A stretch of DNA of 5,925 bases from Chitinispirillales bacterium (GCA_031254445.1 JAIRUL010000130.1:1-5925), one strand, 5' to 3'. Numbered from the stretch's first letter, positions 1-5,679 are shown. Notes: generated by a model not told the origin, from the sequence alone. A program made the numbers and translations.

Positions 1-781
1 CGCCTACGATAACAAAATTGAGATCGCCGCTAAAACGCTCCCTTATCCTCGCGGCTATTTCTATGAAATTGTGAAGCCCTTTTTCGCGGCGGAAAGAGGA
101 GACCGCTATGACGGTTGGAATGCTCGCAGCCATCCTACCCTTAGCGGTATCAATAGCAGGGTCGACATCCGTGTTGATACCGGCGGCAACACCCGCGTCA
201 ACTCCGCTATCAACAAACGCGCCAGATGCCCGCCCGTAGCGCTTTGGATCAAAAATTTCCCTATCTGGCCCAGGGTTGTACACAACCAACGCCCTATTGC
301 CGAAGCCGTAATAACGCTTTACAAACATTGACACGGTGATAACCCTCGAACAAAAGATATTTGCCCACACCCTATAGAGATACTTCACCGCCGCGCTGCC
401 GATGCAGACCCTTACGTGCGCGACGGTTTTCGCACCCGCGACACACGCCCAAAAATAATACGGCGCGTCTATAACGTCTGAGAAGTGTACTATATCAATG
501 CCGCGATTGCGAATAAGTTTGCATAGCCGGCGGCCGGCTGTAATCCATGTAAGCAGCGTACGCGGTATCCGCGAAATTTTTCTTCTTACGCGCTGAAACG
601 GGACGACATGCACATCAACGCCCGCGCCCCTTAGGCGCTCCGCCAACTCGCCTTCGCTAGGCAAAACAGCGCAAACGCTTACGCCAGCTTTTGCGGCAAG
701 GCCGGCGGCTAATTTATAGGTGCTTATCGGCATTCCGGTATTGAACGAGGATAGGGAGCAGAATATGCATATTTTTTTCAT
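1..781 (-). CDS. GT4-like glycosyltransferase, N-terminal part (runs off left edge)
   Basis: This is an open reading frame of 260 codons from ATG at 781 to the window edge, with no stop in the window. It resembles GT-B fold, family 4 glycosyltransferases, which move a sugar from a nucleotide donor onto a polysaccharide, lipid or protein acceptor at the cytoplasmic membrane face. The N-terminus (KKICIFCSLSSFNTGMPIS, then a helix) is the usual first strand and glycine loop of the acceptor domain. IDIVHFSDVIDAPYYF (about 95-110) and VITVSMFVKRYYG precede the domain hinge NPGPDREIFDP (169-179), equivalent to the family's NGxDxxxFxP. The donor domain begins at IPTVIAVSSFRREKG (221-235), where Arg and Lys of RxxKG normally contact the nucleotide diphosphate; the downstream EX7E region is cut off. 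Residues about 184-217 are an extra V/I-D/N repeat tract between the domains. The start at 781 keeps the first beta-strand; no good Shine-Dalgarno is visible. It lies 35 bp after the propeller gene on the same strand and may be co-transcribed. Donor and acceptor cannot be inferred. Confidence 0.85.
   Translation of the reverse strand, partial: MKKICIFCSLSSFNTGMPISTYKLAAGLAAKAGVSVCAVLPSEGELAERLRGAGVDVHVVPFQRVRRKISRIPRTLLTWITAGRRLCKLIRNRGIDIVHFSDVIDAPYYFWACVAGAKTVAHVRVCIGSAAVKYLYRVWANIFCSRVITVSMFVKRYYGFGNRALVVYNPGPDREIFDPKRYGRASGAFVDSGVDAGVAAGINTDVDPAIDTAKGRMAASIPTVIAVSSFRREKGLHNFIEIAARIRERFSGDLNFVIVG
149..220. repeat. Six-unit 12-nt degenerate tandem repeat (RTYRAY-N6)
   Basis: Hexamers of RTYRAY type start at 149 (ATCAAT), 161 (GTCGAC), 173 (GTTGAT), 185 (GGCAAC, one mismatch), 197 (GTCAAC) and 209 (ATCAAC), exactly 12 nt apart. 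The six bases between hexamers vary. In the glycosyltransferase frame (minus strand) the tract encodes VDxG/VDxG/VAxG/INxD/VDxA/IDxA at residues 190-213. The opposite strand is also open here and reads I/V-N/D pairs every four residues. The tract falls between the two GT-B domains, where length variation is tolerated. Confidence 0.8.
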
Positions 782-816
782 TTTAAGGTCAAGAGGCGGA
801 AGCCTAACTCTTTTCT

Positions 817-2985
817 TTACGGTTTGAGTATAATCTTCGCCTTTTTCCCCCCTGGCTTGACAACAGCGAAATACGTCCCCGGCGCGAGGCTTTTCTTCGG
901 CGCCCACGCCGCCCGCCATTCGTTATCGGAGTAGTACTGCGCTTCCGCCTTTCCAGCCAGCGCGCCGTTTAGCGTGTACACGGAAACGCTTGATTTGGGC
1001 TCTAATCCGGCAAACGTTATTTGAGAGGCCCCCCGCGCGCTTCCGCTCACGGAGAAGACGTTGGGGATTACACGCAGATTGGGCTTAGGGGCGCTCTTGC
1101 CCTCGCGGCCGATATAGAGCATCGAGACGCCATCTTCCGTTACCGCCCATAGGCGGCCATTTTTTCTGTCTAAGGCAATGGAGGTTACGTTGTTTGAAGG
1201 GAGCCCATCGGACTCGCCTATCCAACGCCTTTCGTTTTTGGTTAAGTCGCAACGCAGTATGCCGCTTGTCAAGGTGCCGACCCACAATATGCCCTCCCCC
1301 ACTGCCATAGACGAGACGCCTGCAATAGCGTTGTCTACAGTTTCCACCGCAAGGCCGCTAACAGGAATCTTCTTTATGCCGCCCCCATCGGCGATGTAGA
1401 CCGCGCCGTCCGCGCCAACCTCCATTGCATGCAACATGCCTACAGTCTCATAGACGGTATCGATCTTTATGCCGTCTGTCAATGGGCTTCCGTTGTGGCT
1501 GAAGGCCACGACGCGGTTTTGGGAAGCATCGTAGGCAAAAATTCTGCCCCGCGCGTCCACCGCCAAGTGTTCGACGTTTGTGGTCTTGAGCGGCGGTTCC
1601 GTAAAGAAGCGCCTAAAGTGAGCTTTCGCGGGGTCTTTCTCCCACGAGATAGGGTTATCGCGCGGATCGTAGCAGATGAGGCTGCCAAAATCGCTGTCGT
1701 ATACGGATATCCAAAGGTATCCTGACGAATCGGCGGCGATTGCGTCGGTTCTGCCCCAAGTGTTATTGCCCCAGCCATTGGCAATGTAAGAGAAGCCGGC
1801 AAAGTCCCTATTGCCCGATATGAGCTGCCCGATTGCGCCTCTTGCCGGATCGATGTGCTTAACATTTCCCCCCGACGTCCCGACCCAGAGGGAGCTGTCT
1901 TTCCAAAACGCAGCCCCAAGCGCGGCGGCGTCGCCGATATAACCGAAGCTGTACCCGACCATTTGTTCGTTGTAGAGCTGCCAGCCGGCGCCATCGAACC
2001 TATAGATGCCATGGTACCACGATATGTTCGGATAGGTTACTATGGGCAGAACCCACACGTCGCCGTTTGGCGCGGCGAGCACGCGCGACGCTTTCCTGAG
2101 CGTGTAGCCGGGCACAGCGTGCTGCTTTGGCAGCTCTTGGCCGTCCCATGAGTAATAAAACGTCTCGTCGGTACCGATCCAAAGGCGCTCGCCCTCGTTG
2201 TAAAGCGTGGTGATGTTTCCGTAAGCCGTAGCGCGCGCGTAGCGCGCGCCGCCGCTTGTGAGCCATCCGCCGCTGTCGGCAGTAAATAGGTATCCGCGAA
2301 AATAGGCCGCCGGTTTAGAGAAAGCCGCTATGCTGTCGTAAGTGTCAACAAAGGAGACGGCCGGCCCTAGGCCTTTCGTCTTCCAAATGCCCGGGAAATA
2401 AAAGTTACGCTGCGCGAGCGGCGCGTCGTATAGGCTATCTAAGAAAGCGACGCCCTCGGCGCACCCCAAAAATAGCGTGTCGCCGCTCGCCTCAATGGCG
2501 TTGACGCGCGGGTTGGCGAAGCGCGCTATGCCGGTCGCGTTGCGCACGGCGACGCCCTTTACCGGGTCGAAGAGGCTAACGCCTTTGTCGGAACCCACCA
2601 CAACCATGCCGTCATAGTAATATAGGGCGGTAATGCCCCAACCCGATAGCTTATAGGTAGAATATGAGGTGTACTGCCCCCGCGGCGTGCGCTTGTACAG
2701 ATACCCCTTGCGCGACCCGATCCAAATGTTCCCGTCGTTGTCACGGCACAGCGAGGTAAGGTAGAGGTCGGGAAAGACGCGCCCGTTCCCGGCAAAATTC
2801 TGCACCCCGTTCTTAAGGTCGTGCGCAATAAACCCGCCGCTCGACGCCGCGTATAGCGTGTCGCCCCACTGTAAAAACGCGCTGACGGTAATAGGCGCGC
2901 TGTAGTTGGAAATGTTCTCAATCGCGGAGGCGGAGGCGGCGCAAACCGCCGAAAATAGCGCTACCTTTTGTATGATGTTTCTCAA
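817..2985 (-). CDS. Secreted beta-propeller protein with type IX sorting-like C-terminal domain
   Basis: This is a 722-residue exported protein of unknown specific role. Residues 1-21 form a signal peptide: MRNIIQK, a hydrophobic stretch, then ASASA with likely signal peptidase I cleavage after Ala21. The bulk is a run of propeller blades of the 'two-component regulator propeller' type, for example LTSLCRDNDGNIWIGS (76-91), GERLWIGTDE, SSLWVGTSGG and GILWVGTLTSG. The clearest blade is SDGLPSNNVTSIALDR...GRLWAVTEDGVSML (about 591-623). The last 89 residues (634-722) begin RVIPNVFSVSG and end GTYFAVVKPGGKKAKIILKP, resembling type IX secretion sorting domains (PNPF start, GxYxv end) or FlgD-like Ig domains. 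No kinase or catalytic domain is present, so it is probably a surface or secreted binding or structural protein. A GTG at 2991 in the same frame is possible, but GGAGG at 2994-2998 is only 2 nt from it and 8 nt from the TTG at 2985, so TTG is preferred. The glycosyltransferase gene follows after 35 bp. Confidence 0.88.
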   Translation of the reverse strand: MRNIIQKVALFSAVCAASASAIENISNYSAPITVSAFLQWGDTLYAASSGGFIAHDLKNGVQNFAGNGRVFPDLYLTSLCRDNDGNIWIGSRKGYLYKRTPRGQYTSYSTYKLSGWGITALYYYDGMVVVGSDKGVSLFDPVKGVAVRNATGIARFANPRVNAIEASGDTLFLGCAEGVAFLDSLYDAPLAQRNFYFPGIWKTKGLGPAVSFVDTYDSIAAFSKPAAYFRGYLFTADSGGWLTSGGARYARATAYGNITTLYNEGERLWIGTDETFYYSWDGQELPKQHAVPGYTLRKASRVLAAPNGDVWVLPIVTYPNISWYHGIYRFDGAGWQLYNEQMVGYSFGYIGDAAALGAAFWKDSSLWVGTSGGNVKHIDPARGAIGQLISGNRDFAGFSYIANGWGNNTWGRTDAIAADSSGYLWISVYDSDFGSLICYDPRDNPISWEKDPAKAHFRRFFTEPPLKTTNVEHLAVDARGRIFAYDASQNRVVAFSHNGSPLTDGIKIDTVYETVGMLHAMEVGADGAVYIADGGGIKKIPVSGLAVETVDNAIAGVSSMAVGEGILWVGTLTSGILRCDLTKNERRWIGESDGLPSNNVTSIALDRKNGRLWAVTEDGVSMLYIGREGKSAPKPNLRVIPNVFSVSGSARGASQITFAGLEPKSSVSVYTLNGALAGKAEAQYYSDNEWRAAWAPKKSLAPGTYFAVVKPGGKKAKIILKP
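2228..2249. repeat. Perfect 11-bp tandem duplication
   Basis: GTAGCGCGCGC occurs twice head to tail (2228-2238 and 2239-2249) inside the propeller gene. Eleven is not a multiple of three, so the two copies are read in different frames, yet the gene stays open across both. The alternating CG core is self-complementary and slippage-prone. Confidence 0.8.
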
Positions 2986-2993
2986 ACCCACGT

Positions 2994-2998
2994 CCTCC
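2994..2998 (-). promoter_or_regulatory. Shine-Dalgarno GGAGG that decides the propeller gene start
   Basis: On the minus strand GGAGG ends at 2994. The spacing is 2 nt to the GTG at 2991 and 8 nt to the in-frame TTG at 2985. Normal spacing favours the TTG, which also gives a typical signal peptide start (MRNIIQK). Confidence 0.65.
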
Positions 2999-3012
2999 GG
3001 TTCATTAATTCG

Positions 3013-3062
3013 TAAATAAATAAAATAATTTAACGCGCAAGCTATTATGTATAATTAGCGCG
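3013..3062 (-). terminator. Probable rho-independent terminator after queE
   Basis: Reading the minus strand just after the queE stop (3068-3070), a CGCGC arm (3058-3062) pairs with GCGCG (3034-3038). The AT-rich interior can itself form GCTA...TAGC with inner TTA/TAA pairs. A T-rich run with interspersed A follows (3033 down to 3013). The T-run is not uninterrupted and the interior has bulges, so strength is uncertain. It would separate the queDE unit from the propeller gene. Confidence 0.5.
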
Positions 3063-3067
3063 GGATT

Positions 3068-3730
3068 CTACACCGAGCGCCTATCGCCCCAAATCACCTT
3101 GTGCAGCTGCACCCCAAGCCTCGCGCCGAATGTGCGGTTCTCCGCCATCCACTCCGCCAGCGCGCTATACGGCAAAGACGCCGGCACCGGGGAAAAAATC
3201 ACCGCGCAGCGCTCCGCGAGCCTATGCATGCGGCAAAAACCGTCAGCCCACGCCGCGTCGCCTATCGACGCCAAAACGAACTTCACCTCGTCGCCGGCGC
3301 AGATGTGCCTCAAATTATCAATAAAAAAACTCCCGCCCGACCCGCTGCCCGGGCACTTCACATCAACAATGCGGCGGACGCCCTCGGGCAATACGCTTAT
3401 GTCTAAGCTGCCGTTCGTCTCTACCATCACCTCGTACCCCGCGCCCAAAAGCCGCTCGCAGAGCGCGGGTACCTCAGGCTGCAAAAGCGGCTCGCCGCCG
3501 GTAATCTCGACAAGGCGCGGCGCGCCGCTTGCGCCGCCGGAAAAAAACTTTTCAAGCGCCGCGACGACGCCGTCAACGCTCATAGCCTTGCCCGGCTCCG
3601 TATACGCATACGCGGTGTCGCACCAAACGCACCGCAAGTTGCAGCCGCGAAGCCTCACAAAAGCGCAAAGCCGCCCGGACTGGGTGGACTCGCCTTGAAG
3701 GGAAAAGAAAATTTCGCAGACGGTCAGCAT
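3068..3730 (-). CDS. queE: 7-carboxy-7-deazaguanine synthase (radical SAM)
   Basis: QueE converts 6-carboxy-5,6,7,8-tetrahydropterin to 7-carboxy-7-deazaguanine, using S-adenosylmethionine, a [4Fe-4S] cluster and Mg2+, in the cytoplasmic preQ0/queuosine pathway. The 220-residue length is normal. The N-terminus FFSLQGES is the family signature. Cluster cysteines are C30, C34 and C37 in GCNLRCVWCDT (a CX3CX2C radical SAM motif), and Thr39 is in the position used for Mg2+ in the family. ITGGEPLL (76-83) is the SAM-binding GGE motif, and VETNGS (102-107) and VDVKCPGSG (121-129) are conserved substrate and SAM pocket elements. All key residues are intact. The ATG at 3730 begins one base after the queD stop codon, with only a weak Shine-Dalgarno inside the end of queD, so translation is probably coupled to queD. 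The product could feed queuosine tRNA modification or another deazaguanine product; the window does not show which. Confidence 0.97.
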   Translation of the reverse strand: MLTVCEIFFSLQGESTQSGRLCAFVRLRGCNLRCVWCDTAYAYTEPGKAMSVDGVVAALEKFFSGGASGAPRLVEITGGEPLLQPEVPALCERLLGAGYEVMVETNGSLDISVLPEGVRRIVDVKCPGSGSGGSFFIDNLRHICAGDEVKFVLASIGDAAWADGFCRMHRLAERCAVIFSPVPASLPYSALAEWMAENRTFGARLGVQLHKVIWGDRRSV

Positions 3731-3731
3731 A

Positions 3732-4106
3732 TTAATGCTCGTAGTACGCCGCGCTATTCCCCGGCGTCTCTTGCACCTCTACCCGCGCTACCCTTACGCC
3801 CTTGGTATCCGCCAGCGACTCGGACAGGCGGCGGTAAATGTGCCGCGCTATGCACTCCGACGACGGGCTCTCGCCCATAGCGTCGAATGCGTCGTTTAGG
3901 TTCTTGTGGTCGTAGCCGTCGAGGATATCGTTTAGGCGCCGCTTGAGCACCTTGAAATCGAGCCCGAGCCCGCTCTTGTCAAGGGCGTCGCACTTCACAG
4001 TCGCCCGAACTAACCAGTTGTGCCCATGCAGATTCTCGCAGGGGCCGTTGTAGTTGCGCAGGCAATGCGCGGCGCTGAAGTGGGATTCGGTCGTTATGTC
4101 GTACAT
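3732..4106 (-). CDS. queD: 6-carboxy-5,6,7,8-tetrahydropterin synthase
   Basis: QueD converts 7,8-dihydroneopterin triphosphate to 6-carboxytetrahydropterin, the substrate of QueE encoded next. From ATG at 4106 the protein has 124 residues, the usual family size. Zinc ligands are His14 (HFSAAH), His27 and His29 (LHGHNW). The catalytic Cys23 lies in GPCENLHGH with the expected CX3HGH spacing. Asp66-His67 of YDHKNLND and Glu113 of VEVQETPGNSAAY match the active-site dyad and the pterin-anchoring Glu. PSSECIA (81-87) is another conserved stretch. The same frame stays open to an ATG at 4220, but that adds 38 residues (Cys-, Arg- and Pro-rich, no family match) ahead of the conserved MYDITTESHFSAAH start, so I reject it. 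AAAGGA lies 11 nt before 4106 and AGGAG directly abuts it. It is the first gene of a queDE unit; other pathway genes (folE, queC) are outside the window. Confidence 0.97.
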   Translation of the reverse strand: MYDITTESHFSAAHCLRNYNGPCENLHGHNWLVRATVKCDALDKSGLGLDFKVLKRRLNDILDGYDHKNLNDAFDAMGESPSSECIARHIYRRLSESLADTKGVRVARVEVQETPGNSAAYYEH

Positions 4107-4284
4107 CTCCTGCCGCGTCCTTTGAAATGGGTGGCGGGCGGGCGGATATACTGCCCGGCATGATAAATATAATATTTGGCATTTGACATTGATATCGCCG
4201 CCGTAAAATATTATATTCAATCTCCCTCTCTTATAGTATCAATCCGGCCAAAAACCAATACCTGTAAGGAGGGATTGCCGTATC
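4107..4284. promoter_or_regulatory. Divergent intergenic region with candidate promoters for queDE and the FHA-transglycosylase gene
   Basis: This gap is markedly more AT-rich than the genes. On the plus strand TTGACA (4183-4188) is a consensus -35 box. Candidate -10 boxes are TAAAAT (4204-4209, 15-nt spacer) and TATTAT (4209-4214, 20-nt spacer), neither at the ideal 17. On the minus strand TATAAT (4215 to 4210) is a perfect -10 without a good -35. A 12-bp inverted repeat (4166-4177 and 4206-4217) flanks the TTGACA. In the queD leader CGGGC/GCCCG (4139-4143 with 4153-4157) can form a short hairpin. No preQ1 riboswitch consensus was recognised. Confidence 0.4.
4266..4272 (+). promoter_or_regulatory. 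Strong Shine-Dalgarno AAGGAGG for the FHA-transglycosylase gene
   Basis: AAGGAGG followed by GG lies 12 nt upstream of the ATG at 4285. The spacing is slightly long, but it is the strongest ribosome binding site in the window and supports this start. Confidence 0.75.
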
Positions 4285-5631
4285 ATGGAATTTTTTCTTG
4301 AGCGCTTAGACGCAAAGCACTCCGCCCGCCTCCCGCTTCGCGGCGGCGCGGTAAGCATTGGGCGCAACCCGCAGAATACCGTCGTGCTCTCCGCAACCGA
4401 CAGGTGCGTCTCCGGGTACCACGCGGTAATCTACGCCGACCCGCAGAGGATGCTCCTGCAAGACCTGCAGAGCACAAACGGAACATTCGTGAACGGGCGG
4501 CAGGTGCAGGAGTGCGTATTGGAGGCGGGGGACGAAGTGGGTTTCGGGAAGAGCGGGCCGAGGTTTCGGGTGGGGGCTGACGGCGGGGACGGCGGGATTA
4601 GCGGCATCAACGGCGCCAATGGCATCAACAATATCAATACTATCAACAATATTAGCAGCATCAACGACGCCAACTGTATTGACGCGGATATCACGGAGAA
4701 CCCATTTGACGATACAAATACAAACGTCAACCGTAAACCGCTGCCGGCCACCGGCAAGCGCGCGCCGTCCTGCCGCTCCGCCGCGGCCATCATCGCTATA
4801 GCCGTTCTTACGGCGTTGACCGCCGTAACATTGGCTCTGATACCCGTACTCTTTTACCCCGCCGGCAAGCAACCCGCTCCGGCAAAAAAGGACTTCTTTT
4901 CACCCCAGCCAACCATAACCCCGTCAATGCCAGAACTCAACAACGGCAACATCGACACAAGCATCAACGCAGACCCAAGCATATCATACCAAACCCCTGC
5001 CGCTTTCGCCACCGCCGAAAAGATAAACTCGGTTCTAATGCGTTTCGGCGAGGAAGCCTACCGTGTCCCGCCCGAGATGGCCGAGCGCGTCGAACACTAC
5101 CTAAACCGCTACCAGGGCGCTATGCGCCGCACCGTGGCGCTTTGGATAGAGCGCGGGGGGCGCTACTTCCCTATGATCCGCTCGATCTTCGCCGAGAAGA
5201 ACATCCCGCTTGAGCTCGCCTACGTCTCCATGCTTGAGAGCGGCTTCAACACGGAAGCTGTTTCGCACGCCGGCGCGGTCGGGATGTGGCAGTTCATGCC
5301 GCACACCGCGCGCCGCTACGGCCTTCGCGTCGGCGGCGGCGTGGACGAGCGCACCGACCCGGAGAAAGCGACCCGCGCCGCCGCCGCCTACTTCAAAGAC
5401 CTAATCGCGATCTTCGGCTCGCGCAGCTCCGTAATGCTCTGCATGGCCGCCTACAACGCCGGCGAGCAGCGCGTCATAAACGCGCTGAAAAAAATAGACG
5501 ACCCCGTGAGAGACAGGGACTTCTGGCACCTATACAGAATGGGCTGGCTCGCGGAAGAAACGAACGAGTACATACCGCAGGTGATAGCGCTTATAATAAT
5601 TCATGATAATCCGGGGGAGTATGGGTTTTGA
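4285..5631 (+). CDS. FHA domain - membrane segment - MltD-like lytic transglycosylase
   Basis: This 448-residue predicted inner-membrane protein joins a phosphothreonine-binding FHA domain to a peptidoglycan-cleaving lytic transglycosylase domain. The FHA domain spans about 1-96, with SIGRNPQN (Gly26-Arg27), the phosphopeptide-contacting SGYH (Ser43 to His46), and STNGTFVNG (Asn65-Gly66, Asn70-Gly71). Residues 105-136 are an Ile/Asn repeat linker. A basic segment (KRAPSCR, 158-164) precedes a single hydrophobic helix at about 166-190, predicting FHA in the cytoplasm and the C-terminus outside. A Pro/Asn-rich linker follows. The SLT domain spans about 300-430, with catalytic Glu318 in LAYVSMLESGF, AGAVGMWQFMP (329-339), and AAYNAGEQRV (388-397) with the family's AYN. 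The sequence is closest to the MltD class, but no LysM repeats and no lipobox are present. By family knowledge the SLT domain cuts MurNAc-GlcNAc bonds to give 1,6-anhydro ends; control by FHA binding is inferred. It lies upstream of the malic enzyme gene on the same strand, 135 bp apart. Confidence 0.94.
   Translation: MEFFLERLDAKHSARLPLRGGAVSIGRNPQNTVVLSATDRCVSGYHAVIYADPQRMLLQDLQSTNGTFVNGRQVQECVLEAGDEVGFGKSGPRFRVGADGGDGGISGINGANGINNINTINNISSINDANCIDADITENPFDDTNTNVNRKPLPATGKRAPSCRSAAAIIAIAVLTALTAVTLALIPVLFYPAGKQPAPAKKDFFSPQPTITPSMPELNNGNIDTSINADPSISYQTPAAFATAEKINSVLMRFGEEAYRVPPEMAERVEHYLNRYQGAMRRTVALWIERGGRYFPMIRSIFAEKNIPLELAYVSMLESGFNTEAVSHAGAVGMWQFMPHTARRYGLRVGGGVDERTDPEKATRAAAAYFKDLIAIFGSRSSVMLCMAAYNAGEQRVINALKKIDDPVRDRDFWHLYRMGWLAEETNEYIPQVIALIIIHDNPGEYGF
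4597..4686. repeat. Ten-unit 9-nt degenerate tandem repeat (RTYRAY-N3)
   Basis: Units start at 4597, 4606, 4615, 4624, 4633, 4642, 4651, 4660, 4669 and 4678, exactly 9 nt apart. The hexamers are ATCAAC (four times), ATCAAT, ATTGAC, GCCAAT, GCCAAC and ATTAGC (twice). They encode I-N or a close variant every three residues (residues 105-134) in the cytoplasmic linker between the FHA domain and the membrane helix. The class of hexamer is the same as in the tract at 149-220, but the period is 9 rather than 12. Confidence 0.85.
4951..4974. repeat. Short 12-nt period pair of the same repeat type
   Basis: ATCGAC (4951-4956) and ATCAAC (4963-4968) are 12 nt apart and in frame, encoding IDTSIN at residues 223-228 in the predicted periplasmic linker before the transglycosylase domain. 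Two copies alone would not be notable; they are listed because of the longer tracts in this gene and in the glycosyltransferase gene. Confidence 0.4.
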
Positions 5632-5654
5632 AGGACATTTTTAAAATCAAATTC

Positions 5655-5679
5655 AAAGCCATTTAAATCTTTTGGCTTT
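5655..5679 (+). terminator. Weak candidate hairpin after the transglycosylase gene
   Basis: AAAGCCA (5655-5661) pairs perfectly with TGGCTTT (5673-5679) around an 11-nt AT-rich loop, 24 nt after the stop codon. No T-run follows on the plus strand (the next bases are AATCATG), so intrinsic termination would be weak. It may be a terminator remnant or an mRNA 3' end structure. Confidence 0.3.

Noticed and set aside
71..331. 86-codon open frame on the plus strand with I/V-N/D repeats
   Set aside because: It is antisense to the glycosyltransferase frame, whose protein clearly matches GT-B motifs. The plus frame is open because the repeat is strand-symmetric; outside the repeat it has no recognisable domain.
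785..812. Possible hairpin terminator between the propeller and glycosyltransferase genes
   Set aside because: The minus strand can pair AAGA/TCTT and GGC/GCC around TTCC, but with an unpaired GTTA on one side and no T-run after it, so it is too weak to call.
1479..2012. 177-codon minus-strand frame inside the propeller gene
   Set aside because: It overlaps the propeller frame in another register. The protein is Ser/Thr/Arg/Ala-rich with no recognisable motif, whereas the propeller frame shows repeated blade motifs across the same stretch.
3099..3698. 199-codon plus-strand frame opposite queE
   Set aside because: It is a shadow of queE in GC-rich DNA: composition dominated by Ser, Pro, Ala and Thr, no domain recognised, and the queE motifs on the other strand are intact.
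4107..4220. 38-residue N-terminal extension of QueD from an ATG at 4220
   Set aside because: The family starts at MYDITTESHFSAAH. The extension lies in AT-rich intergenic DNA with candidate promoter boxes and would make the protein unusually long.
4107..4220. preQ1 riboswitch in the queD leader
   Set aside because: No match to the preQ1-I or preQ1-II sequence pattern was seen; only a 5-bp GC hairpin with a 9-nt loop is present.
4306..4872. 188-codon minus-strand frame opposite the FHA-transglycosylase gene
   Set aside because: It is the antisense reading of the FHA and linker region, kept open partly by the strand-symmetric repeat. No domain is recognisable, while the plus strand has a strong Shine-Dalgarno and two clear domains.
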